20,294 bases of DNA from Cytidiella melzeri (taxonomy: Eukaryota; Basidiomycota; Agaricomycetes; Polyporales; Irpicaceae). Of this stretch, positions 1 to 8,046 are shown one piece after another (positions within the stretch are counted from its first letter, which is position 1; each line of letters starts with the position of its first letter). A program made the position numbers and the translations under genes. The stretch covers positions 1-20,294 of the forward strand of contig JABYQR010000556.1 of the NCBI GenBank assembly GCA_022592445.1, written 5' to 3'. The notes below the pieces were generated by a model. That model was not told where the DNA came from, searched no databases, and saw only the letters and a program-made list of their open reading frames with translations.

Positions 1-2471
1 CATTCATCTTTGGCCACCAATAGTGTCGTGAGACTAGCTCGATGGTGCCGTGGTTGCCCGGATGACCAGCCACGGGTGTGTCATGGCAAGATTTGACGAT
101 TTCGTGACGGAGCTCTTTGTTGTTAGGGATGTAGAGTTTTCCTTCGTAATAGATGAGTCCGTCACTCTCTTCCCATTCAAGTAAACCGCCGACAAGTTTG
201 CGGGACCCTTCTTTCGAAGGGTAGCAAGAGCTTGTGCGACTTCTGCTTCTTGTTCCGTGCATTCTCGGATCTTTGATTCAAGCGGAGAAGCAGTGGCAAG
301 TGCACTGGTAGCGAGGATGCGGAAATGTTCTGGTTTCAGTACTACCTGATCCTTGTTGTCTTCTTCGTCCGTGACAGCGTGTGAGTGAAGACAAGAAAGA
401 GGATCAGCGTGTATCATGGTATCACCGGGCTTGTGTACCAACACGAAGTCGAAGTCAGCCAAAAGTAATGACCAACGTGCTTGACGTCGAGTGAGGTGTT
501 GCGCAGTTTTCCAGTACTGCAGGTTCGCGTGATCTGTCCAGATCTCAAATGGTTCCTTGAGCCCCTCAAGGTAGTGGCGCCAAGCTTTGAGAGCTTCAGT
601 GATGGCTTACATCTCCCGATCAAAGATTTTGTAATTACGCTCTGCTTCAGTCATAGACGTGGACCGGTAGGCGATAGGGTGGTAGAATCCATCTTCCTTC
701 GATTTCTGGGAGATGATTCCACCGGTCGCATATCCCGAGGCATCGACTTCTAGACGTGTGGGCAGTTCAAGGTCCCAGACTGCCAAGATAGGCTTAGTGG
801 TAAAGGCCTTCTTTAGCAACGTGAAGGCAGTCTGCTGTGCTGGACCCCAGACAAACGGTACGTCCTTTTTAGTCAGGTTGTGTAGAGGCCGTGCGTGCTT
901 TGAGAAGTCCTGAATGAAGCGGCGGTAGAAGTTGGCAAACCCGATGAACCCTCCAACTTCTTTGAGGTTCTTGGATGTAGGCCACGTAGAAACTGCTTGG
1001 ACTTTGACAGGGTCCATAGCTACTTTGCCAGCGCGAATGATCAACCCGAGGTACTCAATCTCAGATTTCTCAAACTCGCACTTTTCCGGACGAAGATACA
1101 GATCGTGCTGCTGAAGTTGCTCAAGGACTTCATGAACAACCTTGCGGTGCTCTGTCAGGTTGTTACTCCAGATCAAGATGTCATCTAGATAGACAGCCAC
1201 CTTGCCCTCGGCCACGAGGTCGGCAAAGATGTTGTCCATCAGAGCTTGGAAGGTAGCGGGTGAGTTCGTGAGACCGAAGAACATGACTTTGGGTTCAAAG
1301 AGTCCTCGGTTGGTAACAAACGCCGCTTTGTACTCGTCTCCTTCTTTGATTCGCACATTATGATATCCCCAACAAACATCGAACTTGGTGAAGATCTTTG
1401 CACCCTTGAGCTTGTTGATAATGTCGGTGGCAAGCGGTAGAGGGTAGCGGTTCTTCACGGTGATGTCGTTGAGTTTGCGGTAGTCCTGAATAAGTCGGAG
1501 TTTGTTGTCCTTCTTTTTGATGAAAAAGACCGGAGAAGCCATCGGAGACTTAGAAGGCATGATGTAACCTTTTGACAGGTTCTCCTGAATGAACTTGTCA
1601 AGCTCGGTTTGTTCGTTCAGGGGCATAGGATAAACTTTCGATTTGATGGTCTCAGGAGCGTCTGGTTTGAGATCAATCGAATGGTCCCAGGGCTGATGCT
1701 GGGGTAGCCGATTAGACTCTTCCTCAGAGAAGACTTTAGCGTGTCTGTGGTACTCTGATGGAACGATGTCTTTGAAGGAGCGCTGAGCTTTAGCTTCGTT
1801 TGCATTGGCAGCAAGCTTAGTAGAGTAGGTGAAGCCGGCCATACACCAGACTTTGTCAGTGGTGTCTTGGATAATCCCGGCTTTGACCCACTGTCTACGT
1901 TCTTCGCGGTTACCGTCAACCTTCTGGAAAGGTTTGTCAGGAGATTCTTCCGAGCCGCTCGGAATCGTTGTTTCTCCTTTTTCCCAGTTGACGGTAGGGT
2001 TTACGCGTTTGAGCCATGGTAGCCCAAGAATAACGTCTTCTGGACCTAATTCCGTGACAAGAAACTCCGCCTTTTCCGTGTGATCTCCAACTGTGAGTGT
2101 AAGGCGAACAAAGTGCGTTAATCCGCCAGCTTTATTCTTAGTTCCGTCAATGTTATGCAATGAGATGACCCTTTCAAGCGGGTGCTGAATAATCTTATGC
2201 TTCTTGACGAACTGGTGACTGATGAAGCCGTAGCTCCTGAATTGATCATAGCAGGGACACAAATGCTTCTATTCAGACCTTTAACTAGTACATGTACTCG
2301 GAAATGAGATGATAACAGATCTAGCAATGATATAGTACATGAGGAGATGGTAGACGAAGGGCATGGAGTGGACGTTGTACACGAAGAAGACGAGGCAGAA
2401 GACGACGAAGGAGACAGGGATAGGGTATCGGGGGGACTCGCAGCTGCGGCTGTGTCACGAGTCCGTTTCAA
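1..2471 (-). pseudogene. pol: B-left pol: protease-RT-RNase H-integrase start, broken
   Basis: This is the pol region of the left B copy, read in the -1 frame after gag. The protease motif at 2232-2243 reads NSGA instead of the DSGA of the right copy, and about 4 bases are missing just after it (near 2230), which shifts the frame. From 2262 a 551-codon open frame follows. It contains the RT core: FFIKKKD, a first catalytic Asp in FDVCWGYHN (codon at 1378-1380) and YLDD at 1180-1191. The RNase H start LEVDASGYATGG follows. TAA at 607-609 interrupts a DREM-AI context, after which the same frame resumes into the RNase H end and spacer. A frameshift near 215 separates this from the integrase zinc-binding start, whose RHYWWP-type motif lies close to base 1. 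The family assignment is secure and the gene is inactive. Confidence 0.92.
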
Positions 2472-2804
2472 AAAACCGCATTGATTTTGGCTGCCATCTC
2501 ATCCATTTGCTTCTTTTGGATGTCAAGCATGTCCTTGAGTGCCGCAATCTTAGCATCCTTGTCATTGGATGCGTCTTGCGTCGCCGGGGGAGACCGGTTT
2601 CTCAACGATGCTTCTCTCCCGAGAAGTGTGCGTGGCAGCGGCAATGGTGGGTGCCTGAGCTGCTGTCAAAGCAGCCACCTGATTGGTGAGGTCCACCATT
2701 CTTTGTGTCAGGACCCCAAACCTGTTGAGGATGTCCTGAGCACTCAGGTTGGCAACGGCAGCTGGGGCAGCGTCGGGAGCAACGTTCTGCTGGTTCTGAT
2801 CCAT
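2468..2804 (-). pseudogene. gag: B-left gag with internal deletion
   Basis: The first roughly 70 codons match the right-copy Gag, including MDQNQ, the LTQRMVDLTNQVAAL helix and ASRERSIVEKPVS-like residues. The sequence then jumps, near 2580-2588, to the last 30 or so codons (KIAALKDMLDIQKK-type end). Against the right copy about 0.93 kb is missing (equivalent to about 18040-18965), with a short filler of about 8 bases. The lost part is the capsid core and the CCHC zinc knuckles, so this copy could not make a functional Gag. The T6 run before the gag stop (2470-2475) is retained. Confidence 0.9.
2470..2475 (-). other. T6 gag-pol frameshift site, left B copy
   Basis: On the minus strand the gag frame ends GTT TTT TGA, and the pol frame (KRTRDTAAAA) opens one base back, as at 19070-19077 in the right copy. 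Preservation in two diverged copies suggests a -1 slip of the Phe-tRNA at the stop codon. This is inferred from frame layout only. Confidence 0.5.
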
Positions 2805-3043
2805 ATCTTCTTTGGTGATAAGACGACGATTTTCTTCGGAAGGCGTTTGGTAGGTCTCGGTGTAATACTCGTGTTCAATGGCTTCAGTGGGGTCTAACTG
2901 ATTTAATCGATTAGGGCACGGTTGGTTTTCACACCCGTAGAATAATCCTTCGTTGGCTCAAAATTGGTCGTCTGTGACCGCTATAGGGTCGAAGAAATGG
3001 ATACAATTATCGCAAATTGTGGTGGGCAAAAACTATGGATTCG
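2805..3043 (-). other. B-left segment between upstream ORF and gag, with coding remnants
   Basis: No complete gene lies here. On the minus strand, in frame with the gag ATG, the codons encode a peptide with CENQPCPNR, YYTETYQTPSEENRR and KEDMDQ, running straight into Gag. The right copy has the same peptides (CDEQPCPNR, EENRRLIT) although its frame is broken. The conservation suggests this was coding sequence, perhaps an N-terminal extension of Gag or a link to the upstream ORF. A TGA inside VTDDQF and a lost T near 3030 break it here. Confidence 0.5.
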
Positions 3044-3667
3044 CTAGATCCACTCAAAATAGCTATCACTATTTACTACGTTAAGTTGTGCGAGGACTTT
3101 GTCGTAGTTTTTACGAAGCTGTTTAAAGGAAACTTTCCCAATTGCTTTGCAACCCCAGTCTAGGAGCTGCCACTTGCAGTCTGCTGTGACGGGTGCAAGA
3201 TCGTTGACTCGGTTGAGGAAAACATTAACCTTGTTGACAAGGTGAAGCAGCGCGTAACGGTGGTCGGGGTTGGCGCGGTTTAGGAGTTCTTCAAGCTCCG
3301 TGAGAGCTTGCAGGCAAGTACGGAAGGCGGTGAGTTTTGGCCTAAAGATACCAACAAGATCTACCGGTGACAACTTTTTAAAGTCGATGAGTACCTGCTT
3401 GGGTGCTGCAGGGGCAGGAGTTGGCGCAGGGAGCTTTGCTAGTCGCTCTGCGAGAGTGAGCTTATGGGTTTGTTGCTCAGCTAAGGTGCGGTCGCGCTCC
3501 TCAGCAGCCCGTTCTCCGTATGCTCGTGCAGAGGCACGAGTTGGCAATTTTCCTCGTAGGAGGGGACGGTGATGGTGATGCCTTTCACGGGCGGCTTCTC
3601 GGATACGTACTTGGAGACGTTGACTAGGTCTTTGTCAGACCAGCAATGAGGTTGACCACTCTTACGC
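3044..3667 (-). pseudogene. B-left upstream ORF (function unknown), frameshifted
   Basis: This is the counterpart of the ORF at 16958-17584. The frame from 3661 gives KSGQPH, WSDKDLV, KYVS and PPVKGIT, then shifts near 3542 by loss of one T relative to the right copy. It continues as ASARAYGERAAEERDRTLAE, a Pro/Ala stretch, LIDFKKLSPVDLVGIFRPK, and ends YFEWI followed by TAG at 3044-3046. The charged, helical first half and the Leu-rich second half resemble a structural protein. I do not recognise a domain. The 5' end is removed by the A-LTR fragment at 3668, so the true start is not seen. Confidence 0.6.
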
Positions 3668-4182
3668 TGATACGCCCGGAAATCGGCTAGGCGCGGAGAC
3701 CCGGCAGCAGCCCGCCATTTGCGCGGCCCGCGTCATCCTGAGCGGCAAATCCCTCCACTTTCCCAGCGTCACGGGCACAAGGAGTCCACCACGGGCACGA
3801 GGAGTTCGCCGAGGTCACGAGGAGTTCGCCGAGGATCCGAGGACTTGACAAGGAGCAGCAACGCGGCGGAAACATCCGAGGCCGAGGAATCGCACCGAAC
3901 TCTGACTCACGGACACGCCCCTTCTGCATCGGAGCATGGGCCGGCCAGCCACCAAGTGTTTCGGACGCGGGTCGGACCAACGGTAGAAGAAACTTGACGC
4001 GCGAACCCCGTTTCAGGAAGACTCCTATCACGCCACGCTGTGCAACTCCTGGATGGCGCCTCATCACCTGCTCGCGACGGTTGGCGCCTCTTCAGCGCAA
4101 GGGCGCACGCCGCTACTCCGCGTCGACCAACGCTGTGTCCCGCTGGGCGTCGACTCGCTGGACAGTTTGCCTCCGCAGACAG
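3668..4182 (+). repeat. Truncated family A LTR fragment, plus orientation
   Basis: The segment starts TGATACGCCCGG, exactly the LTR start seen on the minus strand at 6033 and 16413. It follows the U3 part of that LTR to the reverse complement of about 5543, ending ...CTCCGCAGAC just before the TATA region. It carries a small internal duplication around 3765-3800 (ACGGGCAC-AGGAG) not found in the other two copies. It stops two bases before the TG of the inverted full LTR at 4183. The rest of this LTR and any internal region are absent. ORFs inside it are chance frames. Confidence 0.88.
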
Positions 4183-4507
4183 TGAGACACTGAGTCACGC
4201 TTCAAACTAAGAACAACCTTAAAGACAACACAACCAACCACGAAGTGGCAATAGAAGTGTAAAGGTGTGGAAGCGCGGAAGTGTTAAAGTAATGCGAGGT
4301 GGTCTAAGAGTCCTAGTTTTACCTGTGCTAAAAGAGCGACAAGGTTTTTGTCATAAAGTTTATATGAAGGGAACTTGGCGGGCAACTACCACGCGTATCG
4401 CGGGAAAAAGGGGCAAGTCGGCGCGGTGAAAGCGAAGGAGTTATGGCGCGGCTCAAAGAGAACGCGCGGGAGATGTCGCTACTTGTAGAAAAACGACGCG
4501 CGGAGAG

Positions 4508-4687
4508 ACGCAGAAGATAAACGCAGGCGCAATATGAATCTCGAACACAAAACGCGGTCGCTGGTGAAGATGAAGTAGTCGCTGTAAAACGCAGGTGCAG
4601 TGAAAGTGAACGCAGTAAGCTCGACGCAGTGAAGATGAAACGCAACGCAGTAACGCAGTAAAATAACGCAGTTAAAAACAAACGCAG
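4508..4687. repeat. ACGCAG short-motif array in 3' LTR
   Basis: Nine copies of ACGCAG, mostly as AACGCAGT, lie within about 180 bases, irregularly spaced. On the transcript strand they read CTGCGT. The array recurs at the same place in the other LTR (14905-15086). It could be a protein-binding array or RNA-structural repeat in U5; the function is unknown. Confidence 0.65.
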
Positions 4688-4770
4688 GATAACGAAGCCG
4701 AAAGGAAACGTAAGAGAAAGATAAGCAAATGGCGCGCGAGTCGCAGTGGAAGACTTATGTGAGATCGCAG

Positions 4771-5298
4771 TCAATTGGACTCGACAGACTGCGCGCGAGG
4801 GCGGTAGTGTAGAACAACACCTCCCGAGCGGCGATGCGTGTTACAGGCGAAGGCGTGGCCAACAACGACGTTGGTTGAGCTGGTAAGATTGAACTGCACT
4901 AGTTCGCACTCGTGATCCTCGCCTTCAAAGTCTGGAGACAGCCAGCAATCTGGGTGCGGCGCGCGCGGGCGATCGCAGTCGAGCGGGACGAAAGGTCCTG
5001 AACGTAGGGGAATTGGGTGATCGCTCTGAGTGTCGCAGTAAGAGCAGTTTTCAAGCGAGTCCGCGACGGAGGCGACGGACGACGCTGGCGAGGGTGATTT
5101 AGGAGTTGATCTCGCAGGGGAGACCGTAGGCGCTGCTGAGGGTTCTGGCGGCGGTGTGGGCACGGGGATGATGGGGTAACGGCGTAGAACCTCGCGCGGG
5201 CGCGGGCGGTAAGGGCAGCGACCGTCGGGTAGGTGGGGAACAGTGGGACAGTAACGGCAGACTCGAGGCGGGTTGTCGTTGGTAGACGCAGCGGACAT
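4771..5298 (-). CDS. LTR-internal ORF, 175 aa, Cys/Pro-rich, function unknown
   Basis: The ORF lies in the sense direction of element A, in the R-U5 part of the 3' LTR. Its ATG at 5298 is the first ATG I find after the TATA box at 5448-5459, about 150 bases downstream, so it would be the first ORF of an LTR-driven transcript. The protein has CRYC then a Cys ten residues on (residues about 14-28), a Pro/Ser-rich middle (about 50-90), CSYCD, and an acidic patch DFEGEDHECE. No signal peptide or membrane segment is seen. The other LTR has the same ATG and N-terminus but frameshifts. I do not recognise a family. It may be a real accessory ORF or a chance frame in GC-rich sequence. Confidence 0.45.
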   Translation of the reverse strand: MSAASTNDNPPRVCRYCPTVPHLPDGRCPYRPRPREVLRRYPIIPVPTPPPEPSAAPTVSPARSTPKSPSPASSVASVADSLENCSYCDTQSDHPIPLRSGPFVPLDCDRPRAPHPDCWLSPDFEGEDHECELVQFNLTSSTNVVVGHAFACNTHRRSGGVVLHYRPRAQSVESN

Positions 5299-5447
5299 AA
5301 ACGTGGAAAAGGGTTGCAGTGAGACAACGCAGAAGAAGCTACAGCTATGGGCGCGAAGAGACTCCCTCGACGCGAACGCAAAGCGTAAAGTGAACTCTGG
5401 AAACTGGGGTGGGGATTGATTGCCTCTTTACGCAGTACAAACAACAC

Positions 5448-5459
5448 CTTTATATATAT
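5448..5459 (-). promoter_or_regulatory. TATA box of 3' LTR of element A
   Basis: The minus strand reads ATATATATAAAGG at the U3/R boundary position. The equivalent place in the 5' LTR also has TATATAAAAAGG. A start site about 30 bases downstream (near 5420) is expected. Confidence 0.7.
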
Positions 5460-6033
5460 CCTAAGGACCCTCTCCTAAACCTTTCCTTCTATGTCCTAAA
5501 CCCAAACACGAGAGCGAGGAAACGGGGTGGCAGAATACTTCCGTCTGCGGAGGCAAAAATGCCCAGCAAGTCGACGCCCGGCGGGACACAGCGTTGGTCA
5601 CGCGGAGTAGCGGCGCGCGCGCTTGCGCTGAAGAGGCGCCAACCGTCGCGAGCAGGTGATGAGGCGCCGTCCAAGAGTTGCACAGCGTGGCATGATAGGA
5701 GCCTTCCTGAAACGGGGTTTGCGCGTCAAGTTTCTTCTACCGTTGGTCCGACCTGCGTCCGAAACTCTTGGTGGCTGGCCGGCCCATGCTCCGATGCAAA
5801 AAGGGGCGTGTCTGTGTGTCAGAGTTCGGTGCGATTCCTCGGCCTCGGATGTTTCCGGCGCATTGCTCCTTGTCAAGTCCTCGGATCCTCGGCGGACTCC
5901 TCGTGACCTCGGCGAACTCCTCGTGCTCGTGACGCTGGGAAAGTGGAGGGACTTGCCGCGCAGGATGACGCGGGCCGCGCAAATGGCGGGCTGCTGCCGG
6001 TTCTCCGCGCCTAGCCGATTTCCGGGCGTATCA

Positions 6034-6048
6034 TTCTCCCCCCAACTA
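6034..6048 (-). other. Polypurine tract of element A
   Basis: On the minus strand TAGTTGGGGGGAGAA lies directly before the TG that opens the 3' LTR at 6033. This is the expected place for the plus-strand primer of reverse transcription. A near copy lies at 8034-8046. Confidence 0.85.
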
Positions 6049-6453
6049 AAATCCGAACCGTCCCCGGTTCTCGCGTGGCAAGTCGAACCGTGGGAACTCT
6101 GACCACGAGGCTCCTCGCGCTATTGTGTCGTTGGACTTCGAGTTTTTCGCCCTCTCTTCCTCTGCTTCTCCGCATCTGCTTCCTCTCCAACTTTGCTTCC
6201 GCTCCTCTCAACATGTCAGCCCAAGCCTCCTCTTCTCGCCGCGTTGCTCCTCGCCCTGCCACCCGCGCAACCGCTCTCCGCTTGCACTATGACCGCCCGC
6301 GTGGGACGAGGTCCAACGCCTCCGCCGCTCTCCCTGCTGAGCAGTTGCTCGCCGTGCGCGAGCAGCTCGAAGCATCCTCGGTGTCTGAACGCCGTCCTGC
6401 AGATACGCGGTGACCTGACTGGGGGTTGGGCTGACGACGTAATCGAGGCCTTC

Positions 6454-6502
6454 GTAAGTACCCTCTTCTCCTCTACCACCTCCTAGCTCACTCTCCTTCT
6501 AG
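6454..6502 (+). other. Intron 1 of antisense gene (49 bp)
   Basis: It begins GTAAGT, is CT-rich, has a CTCAC branch-like motif, and ends TCTAG. It joins GCC TTC to CAA GCG in phase 0. An earlier AG at 6485-6486 is a possible alternative acceptor. Confidence 0.65.
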
Positions 6503-7083
6503 CAAGCGTACGAGGACGTGTCGCCTCTCTGCGAGGACCAGGTACCAACCTCGCATTCCTCGACCTGTTCTCCCTTCGCCGCCGAAGAACACCGCGTCCG
6601 CCTGCCGCAAGCCCAGCAGGTTGCCCTCCGCAACGCCCTCCGCCCTCTCTGGCGCAGCCTCAGCGCCCACCTCCGCCAAGCGTCCTACGTCGAGGCTCCC
6701 CTCGTCGGCCTCCTGCTCGAATGGGATTGGTGGGTCGGCGACTGGCCCAAACACGAGGCCGATTGGACGCCGATGGTTCTGCCGACGAACACGAGTCCTC
6801 GGCTTCCGTTGCGGTCTGCCAGCGTCGCGCGGGAGCCGGAGCTCGTCGTGATCGAGCTCACGGACGAGGACGAGGACGAGGCGCAGCCGCGTCCTCCGCT
6901 GAAGCGCAAGAGGGCCGCCTCCTCCGTTTCTCTCGAGGTGAGGGCCGGTCCACCGGCCAAGAAATTGTCGCAGGCGCAGCAGGACCAGCTGCAGGGTGTA
7001 GGGCCGAACCCGCTCACGGGCAAAGAGTGGCGCAACCTGCCCACTCACTGGACCGCACCACAGTCGCTCTCGGCGAGAGCCGG

Positions 7084-7136
7084 GTGCGTCTCTTTCTCTC
7101 TCTCTCTGTCCTCTCGCTAACCTCCCCACTCTCTAG
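7084..7136 (+). other. Intron 2 of antisense gene (53 bp)
   Basis: It begins GTGCGT, has a long CT run, a GCTAAC branch motif near 7115-7121, and ends TCTCTAG right before TGC GAT TAT TGC. Joining at these sites does not keep the exon 2 frame into the cysteine cluster, so a small indel lies nearby or the donor differs. Confidence 0.6.
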
Positions 7137-7968
7137 TGCGATTATTGCAAGGAAAAGGACGTCGAGCGGTGCTACCGTCCCAGCAACGGTACGCGTGCTT
7201 CCGGTGCTGCCTTGCGCGGACATCAAGCACGCCTGCCGGTTCAACGGCAAGCCTTCGACGAGGTCGCGCCGGACGCCGACTCGATGCAGGAGGATGCTCA
7301 GGTCGTCGACGAGGAGCCGGCCGCCCCCCTCTCTGCGTCCTCCGCCGCCACCTCTCGCCCTCAGGTCGCCGCTTCCGTCGCTCCGACAGCAAGGGCAAGG
7401 GCAAGGCCCCTGCTTCTCCTCCTCGCGTCGCTCCCGCAGGTCCCAGCGGCCTCAAGATGGACGTGGTGGTCTCCCCTCTGCGACCGAGCTGCGTCGCCCT
7501 CAGGACGCCCGACCTCCCTCTCCTCCTCCTGCTCCCGTCGCCTTCAACGTCGACGACGTTCTCGAGGAGGTGCCTGGCCGATCCGCGGAGCTCCCTGGCG
7601 GCGCTCCTCCCGCTCCCGCCCCTGCCCGCGTCACAAACCGGGTGGTACTGCAACAGTACCTCACGGCCTCGAGACCGAGCTCGGCGCCGTCCTTAGTCGG
7701 CTCACCGTTGGCGAGGCGCGGATGGCAGCGCTGCGCACCAACGCTTCGCTGTACAAGGCAAGATCTTGGCCGCGCGGCGTGAGTTGGAGCAGGTCATCGC
7801 TGAGGAGGCCGCTCTCTTCGCTGGTCCTTCGCGCGGTAGGGGTTCCTGGGTTGTCGCTGGTTGCGCTGTCTCTGTCTGTCGCTGTTCTTCTCATCTGTAC
7901 TAGTCCTTCCAATGCATTGTTTTCGCCGCTTCTTTTATGAGTGAATGAAGAAAAGAGAGAAAATCAGA

Positions 7969-7999
7969 AATAAAATAAATAAAGAAATGAATAAATAAA
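7969..7999 (+). terminator. Cluster of AATAAA poly(A) signals after the antisense gene
   Basis: Five overlapping AATAAA hexamers (starting at 7969, 7974, 7978, 7990 and 7994) lie in a locally AT-rich patch within about 100 bases of the plus-strand gene end. They fit 3' end formation for the antisense gene and stand out from the GC-rich surroundings. Confidence 0.55.
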
Positions 8000-8033
8000 A
8001 TGCGAGGCTTGGGTGTGAGGCGCATGTGTATCC

Positions 8034-8046
8034 CTCCCCCCAACTA
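8034..8046 (-). other. Second polypurine-tract-like motif, internal
   Basis: On the minus strand TAGTTGGGGGGAG matches the tract at 6036-6048 over 13 bases. The sequence upstream of both (GGGGAC/GGGCAAAT-type, then ATTTTA) is also alike. It sits about 210 bases after the integrase stop, where the tract of a shorter element would lie. It may be an ancestral 3' end or a second plus-strand primer. Confidence 0.65.

Larger units (their letters stand above)
1..3667 (-). mobile_element. Ty3/Gypsy retrotransposon family B, left copy, decayed and partial
   Basis: Reading on the minus strand, this stretch holds an upstream ORF, a shortened gag, then protease, RT, RNase H and the start of integrase, which is the Ty3/Gypsy gene order. 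It matches the right-hand plus-strand copy (16960 onward) over the shared interval, roughly 90% by eye, so the two copies are inverted relative to each other. It is cut at 3667/3668 by a family A LTR fragment and at the left window edge inside integrase. Its breaks are a gag deletion, frameshifts near 3542, 3030, 2235 and 215, and a nonsense codon at 607-609. It is therefore a non-autonomous remnant. Confidence 0.9.
4183..6033 (-). repeat. 3' LTR of element A (1851 bp)
   Basis: On the minus strand it runs TGATACGC...GTGTCTCA, with TGA/TCA inverted ends. It aligns throughout with 14585-16413; differences are scattered substitutions and many one-base indels, around 95% identity by eye. U3 is about 6033-5460, followed by a TATA box and then a long R-U5 of about 1.2 kb. 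Most fungal Gypsy LTRs are a few hundred bases, so this is long. It contains a 175-codon ORF (4771-5298) and an ACGCAG repeat array. The stretch 4183-4770 holds no gene I can support. Confidence 0.93.
6213..7903 (+). pseudogene. Antisense split gene in element A: six-cysteine cluster, coiled-coil protein
   Basis: This plus-strand gene is opposite to the retroelement. Exon 1 starts at ATG 6213 (MSAQASSSRR) after a CT-rich leader (6090-6212) and ends WADDVIEAF at 6453. Exon 2 (6503-7083) starts QAYEDV and carries WDWWVGDWP, an acidic ELTDEDEDE and a basic PLKRKR, a possible nuclear localisation signal. Exon 3 opens CDYCKEKDVERC. The later cysteines (ACFRC, then KHAC) follow at zinc-cluster-like spacing but in shifted frames. 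An acidic linker (FDEVAPDADSMQ) and a helical tail (AARRELEQVIAEEAA) follow. Frame breaks occur in exon 1 near 6390, at the exon 2-3 join, three times between 7170 and 7260, and near 7760. The cysteine pattern recalls fungal Zn2Cys6 DNA-binding proteins, but the family is unproven. Confidence 0.6.

Noticed and set aside
4328..4774. Minus-strand frame in the left LTR after the 175-codon ORF
   Set aside because: It starts without ATG, consists largely of the ACGCAG array in translation, and is not kept in frame in the other LTR.
5409..6102. Plus-strand frames in U3 of the left LTR, also seen in the other LTR and, inverted, in the fragment at 3668-4182
   Set aside because: They recur only because the LTR recurs. 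They cover the promoter region and show no protein features.
7117..7653. Minus-strand open frame in the cargo, which could be an env-like gene in sense with element A
   Set aside because: It is composed mostly of Arg, Gly and Pro with no signal peptide or membrane span; GC-rich shadow of the plus-strand exons.
6721..7782. Plus-strand open frame of about 350 codons through the cargo region
   Set aside because: It is Arg/Pro-rich low-complexity sequence in a different frame and runs through both exon 2 and intron 2. The exon 2 frame with WDWWVGDWP, ELTDEDEDE and KRKR is the better coding candidate.
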